Notes: generated from the letters alone by a model not told the origin. Positions 8,701 through 18,537 are shown, numbered from the stretch's first letter. The stretch is DNA of 64,000 bases from an uncultured Bacilli bacterium (GCA_934096985.1 CAKONC010000003.1:62001-126000), one strand, 5' to 3'. Translations and numbers: made by a program.

Positions 8701-8790
8701 TTAATCTAATAATTCTACATTATTTAAAAATTCTATTACTTTTTCACATGATATTTTTGTGTGTATTGAATAACTAAGCAAGGAAGACAT
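8701..8790 (-). CDS. Very small ORF, possible gene remnant
   Basis: A 29-codon ORF directly downstream of the CYTH-like gene on the same strand, ending FLNNVELLD. It has no convincing ribosome-binding site and reads like the C-terminal scrap of a longer gene. No family is recognised. Confidence 0.2.
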   Translation of the reverse strand: MSSLLSYSIHTKISCEKVIEFLNNVELLD

Positions 8791-8803
8791 AATTAATATA
8801 TTT

Positions 8804-9469
8804 TTACTCACTAGAGTTTTTTTCCTTTTTAAATACCTTTTTGTATATTTTTTTTAGCCAACTATTATTTGTATTAGTTATAATTATTTTTTTCACATAA
8901 TAATTCATTTTATCAACAATTTCTTCAATAGTTAATGTTTTACCAACTAACTTAAATCTATCAACATTTTTTTCGTCAATTATTTCAATTCCATATTTAA
9001 AAACATCATTAATTAATTTTTTTCGTTGAATTTCTTCTGGTAAGTTATAATACTTTTTGTTATCATAGGCAATTATCAAGCAATCATCATTAATATCTTG
9101 TATTTGAAAATACATTTCTTCTTCATTCACATTCCTATAAACATAATCAGTTTTTTCATCTGTATAGATTTTTTCATAACCACTATTTAATAATTTTTCT
9201 TCTTCCATTTTACATTTTTTTAAATTGTATTTTGTAATACATTTTTTGTAATCTTGATTTTTATTTTTAAATTTAGACAATGGTTCAACGTATCTTAATC
9301 TTTTACATCTTGCTTTTAAAGTACTGTGATTCATATCATGATCTGATTTTAATTTATAATAGCTTGTTATAGTTATCACCTTATGAAACTCTTCAAAACC
9401 ACTACTAAGTAATAATTTATCTATATCTTCCTTATTTCCTTTAATAGGAACTTCAATTTCTACAATCAT
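8804..9469 (-). CDS. CYTH-like protein (possible triphosphate-binding fold)
   Basis: A 221-residue protein. The start is ATG 9469, chosen because AAAAAAGGAG lies 5-6 nt upstream; an in-frame ATG 12 codons earlier has no such site. The N-terminus (VEIEVPIKG) resembles the ExExK strand that opens CYTH (adenylate cyclase IV/triphosphatase) domains, and a K-A-R-C-K-R-L-R-Y strand and acidic repeats follow. The signature is degenerate, so catalytic activity is doubtful. The C-terminus is Lys-rich. It follows a DUF3592-like gene by 13 bp, so both are probably one transcript. Confidence 0.45.
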   Translation of the reverse strand: MIVEIEVPIKGNKEDIDKLLLSSGFEEFHKVITITSYYKLKSDHDMNHSTLKARCKRLRYVEPLSKFKNKNQDYKKCITKYNLKKCKMEEEKLLNSGYEKIYTDEKTDYVYRNVNEEEMYFQIQDINDDCLIIAYDNKKYYNLPEEIQRKKLINDVFKYGIEIIDEKNVDRFKLVGKTLTIEEIVDKMNYYVKKIIITNTNNSWLKKIYKKVFKKEKNSSE

Positions 9470-9482
9470 AAATTCTCCTTTT

Positions 9483-9947
9483 TTATTTATATATACATAA
9501 AACAAATAAAACTATCAATATTAAGCCTTCTAAAAAAACATCTAGCAAATGTTTTAAATCTAATATATTAAATCTTATACCACTATCAATATACATTTTC
9601 TCTTTGTTCTTAGAAAACCTATCAATATATACATCTTTGTATTCCATATTACTTATTTCATCGGCATAATATTGTATAAAAATTTTTTCACCAATTTTAT
9701 ATACTGGAAATGAAATTGATAGTCTACTTTTAGCAATAATTTCTTCACCATTCATTTTTATAAATTTTACAACTGGATACCACATAATTATTTTTGTTTC
9801 ATAATACATATAATATCCAACAATAATAGCCTCTGTTTTAATGCCATATTTTTTTGCCTTAAATGAATAGTTTATTAATTTAATAAGTAAATTAAGTATT
9901 GTAAAAATAATAAAAGCAAAAATAATCATTAATAACTTTTCATTCAT
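9483..9947 (-). CDS. DUF3592-like membrane protein
   Basis: A 154-residue protein with one membrane helix at each end (about 3-24 and 131-152) and an extracytoplasmic beta domain between them. The pattern TEAIIVGY, then YPVVKF-x-x-NGEEI and a YKIGE-x-x-IQY strand is that of the DUF3592 family, whose function is unknown. It is first in a two-gene unit with the CYTH-like gene. Confidence 0.6.
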   Translation of the reverse strand: MNEKLLMIIFAFIIFTILNLLIKLINYSFKAKKYGIKTEAIIVGYYMYYETKIIMWYPVVKFIKMNGEEIIAKSRLSISFPVYKIGEKIFIQYYADEISNMEYKDVYIDRFSKNKEKMYIDSGIRFNILDLKHLLDVFLEGLILIVLFVLCIYK

Positions 9948-10112
9948 ATTTTGAATTTTGCACCTTTCTTTAAAAAGTTTGTTTACTTTATTAACTACTT
10001 TTACTGCATTATATCATATATGATGATACTATTTAATATTAAAATTTGAATAAAATTTAGCAAATGACTATAAATAATATGATATACTTAAATAGTAAGG
10101 TAGTGATAAACA

Positions 10113-11969
10113 TTGGAATTTAAAGATATATTAGATACAACAAAATTTTCTACTAAAGAAACCGCGGAGCTATTAAAGCCTTTATTTGAAGCTAATGGCA
10201 AATTAAATGAAATTTATGATAGAAACCAAAAAGAATTATTAAACCTTAAACAAAAGTACCCTGACATTCCAGATATTAATACTGCAATATCTATAATGAA
10301 ATCTGAGTTAACTACATATGCACAAAAAATTGTTGAAGCAATAAAAGAGGACTATAGAGATCTAATACCTAAAGAAAGAATTTCAGTTCTCGAAAACCTA
10401 CTTAATCCAAATAATATAGTTATAATTAATAATCCTGAAGATGGCCATGATTTTAGCGCAGATCCAGAAAAAGGACAAGTAATTATAAATGTAAGTCAGC
10501 TATAACAAAGCAAAGATTTTTATTCTAGTATAATAAATGCAAAAGGAACTTTACCTCACGAAATATTCCATATAATAATTAAAATGCTTAAGTCTAAAGA
10601 TTTAGCAAACGATAGAATGATTATAAATTTAATTAATGGTGATATAATTACTTCACGTGGTATGGTTGGCTTCATGCTAAACGAAGGTTTTGTAGAAAAA
10701 ATATCAAATGAGTTTTGTGAATATCACGAAAAAAATGGAGAAGATTTTTTTCATACTATTGCTCCCCAGTATATTCCTTACGTAAATATTTGCAATTATT
10801 TAATGAATAAATATCCAAATATAAATTATCAAACAATTTTCTCCGCAGATTTTGAAGAGTGTTTATCCCACCTAACAGAAGAAGAAAAAAAGCAATATCT
10901 TAATGCAGAATGTATAAGTTATGCTGTAAGACATAAAAAAATAAATCCAAATGACATTCTTACTACAAGAATTGATAAAATTCAATTAGATACATCTATA
11001 GCAAAAGAAAATCAATTAAAAAATGTGATAGATACCCTTTCTAAATTGGCAAACATAACTGAAGAACAAAAAGAAAAGTTATTAACAAAATATTTAGCAA
11101 TGACAGATGACGAAGTAATAAAAGATTTAGCAAAAAGTATCTATCGTGTTATTGGATCAGATTCCCCGTTTTACAATTATGCCTTAGCTGTAATTAGAAA
11201 TTTAAATCCTACTTTATGCCCATCAGTTGAGGAAATGAAAGAGTCTTTAAATAAAATGTTTTCTAACCAAATTGAAGGGAATATGCCACTAGATGATAAT
11301 CATAAATTAGTAAAATCATCATTAACACAATTTTGCTCATTATTTAATCAATATGGAATAGACTATTATATTGTTGGAGCATTACCGTGTTTTTTAAAAA
11401 CTAAGCAACCATTATTTAGATATCATGATGATATAGATATAATGGTAAATGAGAATGATATTCCCAAAATTGCAAAGATTATAGGTGAAACTGGTTATAA
11501 ATTTTATGATGATCGATTTCCTACTATAGAAAGATTTAATGAAATACAACTTGAAAAACCACCACACACTATTTTGGCTCAAAATCCAGAAAATGAGTTT
11601 CACTTGGGTTTCTTTTGTTTTAAAAGAGAGCAAGATAATTCTATTACAGTAAAAGAATATTCACATAGGTTAGATCAAGGAGAAGTTGTCACCGATATTT
11701 TGGAAAGACGATCTACACCTATGGGAACTGCTTTAAGCTATGATGAAACTCCCATAGCATATAACGATGTTGAATTTAAGACAAGTTCAATTGAAAGCGT
11801 TTATAAATTAAAATCCTATACAAAAAAGCCAAAAGATATAACTGATATGAAAAAATTAGAACCATTTATAGATAAAAATAAATTGTCAATGTTGTCACAA
11901 TGCCACAACGAAAATGTAATTATTAAAAACGCAAATTTTTCACAGGAAATAAATTTACCTAAACGTTAA
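10113..11969 (+). pseudogene. Metallopeptidase-nucleotidyltransferase fusion split by an in-frame TAA
   Basis: A TTG start at 10113 opens 130 codons ending at TAA 10503-10505. The same frame then continues, without any other stop, to 11969. The gap holds the zinc-peptidase motif HEIFH (10557-10571, residues 149-153 of the joined product), which no single annotated ORF would contain. The C-terminal third has a nucleotidyltransferase core (GALP, then HDDIDIMV near 438-445, Asp pair of the MNT/aminoglycoside type). The joined product would be about 618 residues. A single CAA-to-TAA change explains the break; the rest is intact, so the lesion is recent, programmed, or an error. Confidence 0.65.
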
Positions 11970-11991
11970 TAATATAATTTATTAAAGTCAT

Positions 11992-12021
11992 AAAAAATTC
12001 AATCTTTCGATTGAATTTTTT
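11992..12021. terminator. Bidirectional terminator
   Basis: A perfect 13-bp stem AAAAAATTCAATC (11992-12004) / GATTGAATTTTTT (12009-12021) with a TTTC loop serves the peptidase gene on the plus strand and could serve minus-strand transcripts. Confidence 0.8.
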
Positions 12022-12182
12022 GTAATCATAATTTTAATAAAAATAAACTGTTTTTATCTATATACTCTACTACCTATGAATTTTTCTTGAGTACTTTATT
12101 TTTATTAAATCCTTCTAACCCCGTTTTTATTACTCCTATGTTACAATGTCATTATATTAAAAATTAAATAATATGCTTTGTC

Positions 12183-12689
12183 CTAGTCAAAATACTCAGG
12201 TTCAGCACAAATACTTAAATCAACATTTAATTCATTTAATAATTTTTCTAATGCCTTATTAGTTGTTTCTTTTTCTACAGTATAATAATAACCATATCCC
12301 TGCTCTATGTAAGAGTTTCCCATGTATATTTCATATTCTGGTAAATTATCCATTGCATGAGGTTTGTCAACTTCAATGCCATCTTCTTTTACAATTTCTA
12401 AAACATCAAAATCAGTTTTACCTTTTATTGATTTAGAATATTCAAGCATACTTATACATGTTTCACCAGGTCTACATGCTTTATAAGCAGTAAATAGTTC
12501 GTAAGTACCATCTTTATATATAGAAAGTTCAACAGGAACGCACGACTTATTTCCTGCACTAATAGACATTACCATTTCTTGATGGTCCTTTAGAATTTCA
12601 TCTCCACCTAAATTACGTTTTTTTCCACAACCAGTTAATCCAAATAGCATAAACATACAAAACAGAAATACAAATAGAATTTTTTTCAA
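12183..12689 (-). CDS. Lipoprotein of unknown function
   Basis: A 168-residue secreted lipoprotein. The signal peptide has a KK start, a Phe/Leu-rich core and the lipobox LTGC with C21 as the lipidated residue. The mature part has three further cysteines (in KACRPGETC and near the C-terminal LSICAEPEYFD), so disulfides are likely. No family is recognised. The GGAGG-like ribosome-binding site lies just upstream, and the gene stands alone between a bidirectional terminator and the ASCH-kinase gene. Confidence 0.75.
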   Translation of the reverse strand: MKKILFVFLFCMFMLFGLTGCGKKRNLGGDEILKDHQEMVMSISAGNKSCVPVELSIYKDGTYELFTAYKACRPGETCISMLEYSKSIKGKTDFDVLEIVKEDGIEVDKPHAMDNLPEYEIYMGNSYIEQGYGYYYTVEKETTNKALEKLLNELNVDLSICAEPEYFD

Positions 12690-12744
12690 CTTAAGTCCTC
12701 CTTTATTATTAATAATATATCATTAATTTAATTAAAAATATATA

Positions 12745-14010
12745 TTATTGGTTAAGTATTTTTTTACAAATCATTAAAATTCTATCTTTACTATCCTCTT
12801 CCCTATATTTTGGAAGTAGTTTAAATTCATTAAGTACCCAATATATTAGCATTCTTTCCTCTAAATGATTTATACTATTAACTTCGGGATAGTATTTTTT
12901 TACATAATCAAATAAGCACTTATAATCTTTAGGTTTTTGCAATGGATCCATTTCAATATTTGCCCATTTCCATGGTAAATGTACACTCATATATAACATT
13001 CTTAAATCAAAGTCAAATGGTGCAATTATAGAATCATTAAAATCAATTAATTTTATATTTTGATTTTCATCTATTAAAACGTTATCAAAATGTAAATCAT
13101 TATGAATTAAACTAAATCTATTATCAGATAAAAATTCATCATACTTTTTAAGAGACTCTAAAATAATATTTCTCTCTTCATCATTAAACATATCAATGGC
13201 TTCATTAAATTTATCCAAAACTTTTTTCTTTATTAAATCACTCCAATTGCATGTTGGTAAATACTTTTTCTTATGAATACTTTTTAAAGACTTCATTAAT
13301 TTTCTAATTAATTCTTCTTTTTGCAATTCATTCATTTTATACCAATGATAATAAGCCGACTTTCCATTAACTTTTTCAATAATTTCATAAACATAAGGTA
13401 CAACATTTTTTGTCTTATCATATAGATAAAGTGTTGGAATACTTTCATTATCCTTATTAGAATTATAAAAATTTGCCTCTATATCAAATAAATTTTCTTT
13501 ATTTTTATCACCACAAATTTTTATTATATACTTATCATTTATGGAAAAAATGCTATTATTAAAACCAGCATTAATTTCTTGAATACTTTTGATTTTACCA
13601 AATATATTATTATTTGCCAGTGCTATTTTTTCGGCAATTTCTTGACGTTCATTAATTAAATTTCGAGTTACTTCAAAAATTTCAAATACTACTTTAGTAT
13701 TTTCATTAAAATCCGGATTTATACTTTTGAAAAAACTAATATGTGCCTTTTTCCACTCATAAAAACTTCCTTCACCTTCAAGAATTGTGAGATCATCATT
13801 TATATTTTTAAACTCAGTTATAATTACTTTTTTCATTTTTGTTACACAAGCTTTTTTTTCGTTGTCAAAAACTAACACTGACTCTTCATCATCTAAAGGA
13901 TCATTTTCATCATATAAATAAGTAGTAGCCGTCTTTTTGCCAGATAATACTAATTTCACTAATTTATCATTATCCATTCCAAAATGCCACGTTTTTAATT
14001 CATTTTCCAT
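12745..14010 (-). CDS. ASCH domain fused to an APH/choline-kinase-like phosphotransferase
   Basis: A 421-residue two-domain protein. Residues 1-117 form an ASCH domain (RNA/nucleotide-binding beta barrel; SGKKTAT at 23-29 matches the G-x-K-x-x-T loop). Residues about 118-421 form an aminoglycoside/choline-kinase fold: K164 in the ATP lobe, the Brenner motif HNDLHFDN at 303-310 with catalytic D305, and LIDFND with D323. Family knowledge says such kinases phosphorylate small hydroxylated molecules; the substrate cannot be read here. AAGGAT precedes the ATG. The fusion links a nucleotide/RNA-binding module to a small-molecule kinase. Confidence 0.8.
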   Translation of the reverse strand: MENELKTWHFGMDNDKLVKLVLSGKKTATTYLYDENDPLDDEESVLVFDNEKKACVTKMKKVIITEFKNINDDLTILEGEGSFYEWKKAHISFFKSINPDFNENTKVVFEIFEVTRNLINERQEIAEKIALANNNIFGKIKSIQEINAGFNNSIFSINDKYIIKICGDKNKENLFDIEANFYNSNKDNESIPTLYLYDKTKNVVPYVYEIIEKVNGKSAYYHWYKMNELQKEELIRKLMKSLKSIHKKKYLPTCNWSDLIKKKVLDKFNEAIDMFNDEERNIILESLKKYDEFLSDNRFSLIHNDLHFDNVLIDENQNIKLIDFNDSIIAPFDFDLRMLYMSVHLPWKWANIEMDPLQKPKDYKCLFDYVKKYYPEVNSINHLEERMLIYWVLNEFKLLPKYREEDSKDRILMICKKILNQ

Positions 14011-14041
14011 TTTATATCCTTATTTCAAATAAAAAGTTTTA

Positions 14042-15130
14042 TTATCTACCTACGCCTTTTTCTGCTGATTGAGTTAAATCATTATTTTCAATTGCTTCAT
14101 AAATTTGTTCAAGATTATCAAAATATTCAGGTCTATATGCTCCACTTTGTATTAGGCTTTCTTTATTTGCTAATAAATCGTCTATAACAATTGGAACTTG
14201 CTCGACAAATCTCGGATGATCCCTTCCAGTAAGTTCATGATATCTGGCATTAAGTCTTGCTGCTGTCATTGGATCATTAAATGGATAATGTGCTGTGCCA
14301 TTTATTACTACAGCAGGACCATTATAATAATTTAATTGCTGCGCTACTTCTTCTAAAGTTGCAGTATCTAAATGATTTAATACATTATTAAAATCTTGTA
14401 GTGGATGATGTTGTTCTGTTATCTCAATACCATTAGCCTGTTTTGTTACATTATTTTTAATTTGATTAAGTCTATCAAAATACGAAGGCGTATATACACC
14501 TGCCTTTAATAAAGCATCTTTATTTTGCATTAATTTATCTATTACAATTCGAACCTGTTCTGCAAATCTTGGATGGTCTTTTCCTGTAAGTTCATGATAT
14601 CTAGCATTAAGTCTTGCTGCTGTCATTGGATCATTAAATGGATAATGTGCTGTGCCATTTATTACTACAGCAGGTCCATTATAATAATTTAATTGCTGCG
14701 CTACTTCTTCTGCATTTGCAGTATCTAAATGACTTAATATATTACTAAAATCTTGTAGTGGATGATGTTGTTCTGTTATTTCAATTCCATTAGCATCTTT
14801 CGTTATATTATTTTTAATTTGATTAAGTCTATCAAAATACGAAGGTGTATATGCACCTGTATTTAATAAAGAGTCTTTATTTGCTAATAAATCGTCTATA
14901 ACAATTGGAACTTGCTCTACAAATCTCGGATGATCCCTTCCAGTAAGTTCATGATATCTGGCATTAAGTCTTGCTGCTGTCATTGGATCATTAAATGGAT
15001 GATGGGCTATTCCATTTATCATTACAGCAGGGCCATTATAATAATTTAGTAGTTCTGTTACTTCTTCTGCATTTGCAGTTGCTAAATTATTCATTATATC
15101 TGTCATTTTTTCTAAAATATGTTTTTCCAT
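14042..15130 (-). CDS. Protein of three near-identical 119-residue repeats
   Basis: A 362-residue protein made of three copies of one unit with period 119 residues. Each has the core LNYYNGPAV-x-ING, PFNDPMTAARLNARYHELTG, DHPRF and Y-x-P-x-YFD. It has no signal peptide or membrane segment and is predicted soluble and mostly helical. The family is not recognised. The DNA of the copies is also very similar, so the array arose by recent duplication. GAGGTG precedes the ATG. It is divergent from the HExxH gene at 15262, with which it may be co-regulated. Confidence 0.7.
   Translation of the reverse strand: MEKHILEKMTDIMNNLATANAEEVTELLNYYNGPAVMINGIAHHPFNDPMTAARLNARYHELTGRDHPRFVEQVPIVIDDLLANKDSLLNTGAYTPSYFDRLNQIKNNITKDANGIEITEQHHPLQDFSNILSHLDTANAEEVAQQLNYYNGPAVVINGTAHYPFNDPMTAARLNARYHELTGKDHPRFAEQVRIVIDKLMQNKDALLKAGVYTPSYFDRLNQIKNNVTKQANGIEITEQHHPLQDFNNVLNHLDTATLEEVAQQLNYYNGPAVVINGTAHYPFNDPMTAARLNARYHELTGRDHPRFVEQVPIVIDDLLANKESLIQSGAYRPEYFDNLEQIYEAIENNDLTQSAEKGVGR
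14042..15130. repeat. Coding tandem repeat, 357-bp period, three copies
   Basis: The DNA repeats at 357 bp. Blocks such as the ARLNARYHELTG-coding stretch recur at about 14230-14270, 14590-14630 and 14945-14985 with very few differences, which favours unequal recombination and copy-number change. Confidence 0.8.
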
Positions 15131-15201
15131 TAAACACCTCTACTCTTATAAAGAGTGTATCACAAAATAAATATGCTTTCTATAAAAATATTAAAATTTA
15201 A

Positions 15202-15229
15202 TTTACTTTATAAAAAATTTTGCTATAAT
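15202..15229 (+). promoter_or_regulatory. Promoter of the HExxH peptidase-like gene
   Basis: TTTACT (15202-15207), a 16-bp spacer and extended -10 TGC-TATAAT (TATAAT 15224-15229) lie in the divergent gap. The ribosome-binding site AAGGGGTG follows, 8 nt before ATG 15262. Confidence 0.6.
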
Positions 15230-15261
15230 AGTAGGCACTTTATAAAAAGGGGTGATTTTAA

Positions 15262-16728
15262 ATGCAAAAAATTCAAGTATTAAATGGTTTAAGTATTTCT
15301 TACAATGAAGGATTAGAACAAGAAAAATTAGATAAAGTTGTAAATTTTATAAAAAAATATACGTTTATCTTTAATGAATACGAAAATAATAATCATGATG
15401 AAACCATAGATATTAATGAATTTAATAGTTTTATTGAAGATTTTGTTAAACAAATTGTTCAAGATAATAACACTAGAAATGTTATTGAATCAAAAGATTT
15501 TCTACCAACTTTTTATTTAACATATCTAATACTTAAAAATGGCATGGCTGGTAACACAATCATTCAAATTCCAAATAATGTTACAATTGAATTAGTTTTA
15601 TTTTTCTTATCAATTAAATATTACAATTATGATATTTCTAAAATAAGCGCTACATTATTATCAGACAATTCCTATGAATATGATCAGATTATAAAAGAAA
15701 TTAAAAGTACGCAAAGAATCAATACTTATAATTATTGTTTGAGCTGTGTGGCTACTTTTTTAGAGGAATATGATGAAACAATGTTAGATAACTTAAGTGA
15801 TATAATAAATAAACTTATAAGTAATGGTATGAATTATTTTAATGCTGCAATAAGTGACAGCAAATTAAATGGTCTTAAGCAATTAACAAATGAAGAATTT
15901 GATAAACTATTCATCGATTTTCTAGATTATATTAACGCTCCAAAAAAATGGTGTGAATTTTATAATTACTTAAAAGCAAATAATTTAATTGAATTTGAGT
16001 ATGATAATGAAAATGAAAATGGAGAGTGTTATTTTGATGAAAAAGAAAACAAATGGAAAATAAAATTAATTTCTAACGGAACAATAATGACTTTTGTAAC
16101 ATTTGTTCACGAATTTATTCATTATGTTTCTCTTAGTCAAAATCCAGATATTAATTTTTCTTTACTTGAATTTCCATCAATATATTACGAAAACATTGCA
16201 GCAAAATTTTTAAAAGATTATGGTTATGAAGAAGAAATAGTAGACGAAATTTTAAACTGGAGAAATGCAAATAACTATGAATTATATGCTGCTCAAATAA
16301 TACAATTTATAGAAGTATTAGAGTATAAAAAACATGGAATATTTTCCATTGAAAAAAGAATTGAACTTAATAGAAATTTAGTTGCAGGCTTAAATCAATA
16401 TAAAACAAATATGGTTAATCTTCTTAAGAATGAAGGATTTAATGACATACCGCAATCATTATTTAATTTAGAAACACGTGATCCAGTAGAAATAGCTTAT
16501 CAAGATGTTGATGAAAAAATAAACGAATTTATTAAATCCGGAGTACTAATTTTAAATGGTTACCAATACCTCGTTGGTAGCTTGCTATCTTCGTATATTT
16601 TAGAAAAAAATAATAAAGAAAATGCAAATGATGACATGGTTTTTGTAACTGAGCATTTACAAGATTATTCTATTACAAGTATTATGCAATTATTTTCTAT
16701 TAATTTATCTGAAGGTTCAAGAAGTTAA
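15262..16728 (+). CDS. HExxH zinc-peptidase-like protein
   Basis: A 488-residue soluble protein. The zinc motif HEFIH is at residues 283-287 and Glu residues at 303 and 310 are placed to act as the third ligand, a layout reminiscent of M3-type or gluzincin peptidases, though the rest is not clearly any family. The N-terminal half is helical and acidic. No signal peptide is seen, so it acts in the cytoplasm or is exported in another way. Together with the broken HEIFH gene at 10113 it makes two unrelated-looking zinc peptidase genes in 6 kb of accessory DNA. Confidence 0.6.
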   Translation: MQKIQVLNGLSISYNEGLEQEKLDKVVNFIKKYTFIFNEYENNNHDETIDINEFNSFIEDFVKQIVQDNNTRNVIESKDFLPTFYLTYLILKNGMAGNTIIQIPNNVTIELVLFFLSIKYYNYDISKISATLLSDNSYEYDQIIKEIKSTQRINTYNYCLSCVATFLEEYDETMLDNLSDIINKLISNGMNYFNAAISDSKLNGLKQLTNEEFDKLFIDFLDYINAPKKWCEFYNYLKANNLIEFEYDNENENGECYFDEKENKWKIKLISNGTIMTFVTFVHEFIHYVSLSQNPDINFSLLEFPSIYYENIAAKFLKDYGYEEEIVDEILNWRNANNYELYAAQIIQFIEVLEYKKHGIFSIEKRIELNRNLVAGLNQYKTNMVNLLKNEGFNDIPQSLFNLETRDPVEIAYQDVDEKINEFIKSGVLILNGYQYLVGSLLSSYILEKNNKENANDDMVFVTEHLQDYSITSIMQLFSINLSEGSRS

Positions 16729-16742
16729 TACAGACTTATAAA

Positions 16743-17141
16743 TTATTGACGTTTTTTTAGCTTTTTTATATTAAATACCGACGGCAGGATTAATAAAATG
16801 CAAGGTATAATTAAAAATAAGTATACGAGTAAATTTGAAACACCATAATTCATTTCATAAATTATTTCTCCATATAAATTTGGTAAAGCAAATATCGCAA
16901 TTCCAAGTTTTATTAGGGTGCTAATGTACGAAAAAATTAATCCCTTTTTTATTATATCAAGGGTTATTAATAAATCTATTGTGATAATTGAAATAGCAAA
17001 TATTGATGGTAATATAAAAATTACCCCTATTTGTCCAAATCCAGAAGCATTAATACTGCAAATTCCCATTATTAACCCCAAAAATGAAATTAACAAGCAT
17101 AATGTGCATATTATAATTGCTATCACTTTTTTATTTTTCAT
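16743..17141 (-). CDS. Small integral membrane protein, four helices
   Basis: A 132-residue protein with four hydrophobic segments (about 6-28, 37-60, 66-88 and 103-123) and a basic KKLKKRQ tail. No family is recognised. It converges on the HExxH gene and is divergent from the beta-lactamase-like gene. Confidence 0.6.
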   Translation of the reverse strand: MKNKKVIAIIICTLCLLISFLGLIMGICSINASGFGQIGVIFILPSIFAISIITIDLLITLDIIKKGLIFSYISTLIKLGIAIFALPNLYGEIIYEMNYGVSNLLVYLFLIIPCILLILPSVFNIKKLKKRQ

Positions 17142-17227
17142 GTGAACCTCTACTTAACAAATCTATTATAACATATTTTTTTAAATATAAAATTTTATGA
17201 TATAATTTCTTTGAAAGGATAATAATT

Positions 17228-18040
17228 ATGGACTATAAAATAAATATTAAGTGTGATTTAAAAAATGTGAATTGTGATGAGAAAAAGTTTAGAAATTTAT
17301 TTTTAAAACTAAATTCTATGTACTTAAAGTCCGATGAAAAAGTTGCATATTATTATGAAGACATAAATTCTAAAAGTATAATTTCATATAATTCTGATAT
17401 ACTATTTTATGCTGCCTCAAGCATTAAAATATTAGTATGTGTAATGCTCCTTGAAATGGCAGAAAATAAAAAAATCTCTTTAGATGAAAAATTATTAATT
17501 GAAATGAAAGATTTAAAAAAAGATTCTGGAATTATAAAATTTCAAAAAGAAGATACCTATTATAGTATTAAAGAACTAATTCGTCTTACAATTGTTGAAA
17601 GTGATAATACGGCATACATTAAATTAGTTAACTACGTAAAAAAGGAAAATTTAGAAAAGTATGGTAAGTCTTTAGGAGCACTACACACAATGGAAGGAAA
17701 AGATTTATTTGGACTAATAAACTGTAATGATATGAAAGTTTACTGGGAAAAAATAAGAAATTTTATTAATAATAGTAAATATGGTAAAGAATTTTATAAT
17801 TGGCTTAAAAATCCATCATTTAGCATAATACTACCAAAATCTATAGAAAATAAACCTTTTATAAAAAAATATGGTAGCTATGATGTAGCTTACCACGAAG
17901 TTGGTTACGTTGATGAAAAAAGGCCTTATTACTTAATAATTTTAACACAAAAATTAAAAGCAAATGATAAAGATAAATTTATTAATGATAGTGCTAAAAT
18001 AATTAATCAAATTCACGACTTAATTAATTGTGCAAAATAA
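17228..18040 (+). CDS. Class A beta-lactamase-like serine hydrolase without signal peptide
   Basis: A 270-residue protein with the class A beta-lactamase/PBP triad of motifs: S64-S-I-K67 (SxxK), S125-D-N127 and K214-Y-G216 in place of KTG. These place it in the PF13354-type serine hydrolases. It lacks a signal peptide or anchor, unlike true beta-lactamases, and no Glu166 omega-loop motif is evident, so drug resistance should not be assumed. AAAGGAT precedes ATG. It may be an intracellular esterase or peptidase; the function is open. Confidence 0.7.
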   Translation: MDYKINIKCDLKNVNCDEKKFRNLFLKLNSMYLKSDEKVAYYYEDINSKSIISYNSDILFYAASSIKILVCVMLLEMAENKKISLDEKLLIEMKDLKKDSGIIKFQKEDTYYSIKELIRLTIVESDNTAYIKLVNYVKKENLEKYGKSLGALHTMEGKDLFGLINCNDMKVYWEKIRNFINNSKYGKEFYNWLKNPSFSIILPKSIENKPFIKKYGSYDVAYHEVGYVDEKRPYYLIILTQKLKANDKDKFINDSAKIINQIHDLINCAK

Positions 18041-18055
18041 ATTTTTGCATTTTTT
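18031..18055 (+). terminator. Terminator of the beta-lactamase-like gene
   Basis: TGCAAAA/TTTTGCA hairpin overlapping the stop codon, followed by six T residues. Confidence 0.65.
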
Positions 18056-18086
18056 ATTGTATTTTAAATAAATATAATATATTTTC

Positions 18087-18536
18087 AAGAACAATGTTGG
18101 TTTTATATTTCAATTTTATAATATTATGCCTACTTTAACAGTTAAAGAAAATGTTGAATTAATTAAATCAATAACTAAAACAACTTATAATGTAGATGAA
18201 GTTTTAAAAAGTGTTGGGCTTTTAAAACACGCTAATAAATTTCCTCAAGAACTTTCTGGTGGTGAACAACAAAGAGTATCTATAGCAAGAGCAATTATGA
18301 AAAATCCTCAGATTCTTCTTTGTGATGAACCTACTGGTGCACTCGATTCTAAAACCGGAGTCGAAGTTTTAAAACTTTTAAAAAGCCAAGCAGATAATGA
18401 CACAACTGTAATTATAGTAACTCATAATTCTTTAATTGTGGATATTGCAGATAGAGTTATACGTATTAAAAATGGTCAAATAGAAACTAATGAAATTAAT
18501 AAGCATCCTAAAAATATTGATGAGGTTAAATGGTAA
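18087..18536 (+). pseudogene. 5'-truncated ABC transporter ATPase
   Basis: The recognisable sequence starts in the Q-loop (VGFIFQFYN at about 18096), upstream of the first ATG at 18126, and an in-frame TAA lies just before it. The Walker A P-loop and first strands are missing. The signature LSGGEQQRV, Walker B ILLCDEP, D-loop GALD and H-loop VTHN are intact. It is the MacB/LolD-type ATPase that normally pairs with an FtsX permease, whose truncated gene follows directly. It cannot bind ATP as it stands. Confidence 0.85.
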
Positions 18537-18537
18537 T

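Noticed and set aside
14042..15130. Regularly spaced repeats considered as a CRISPR array
   Set aside because: The period is 357 bp, in frame, and codes for protein repeats. No CRISPR array or cas gene was seen in the window.
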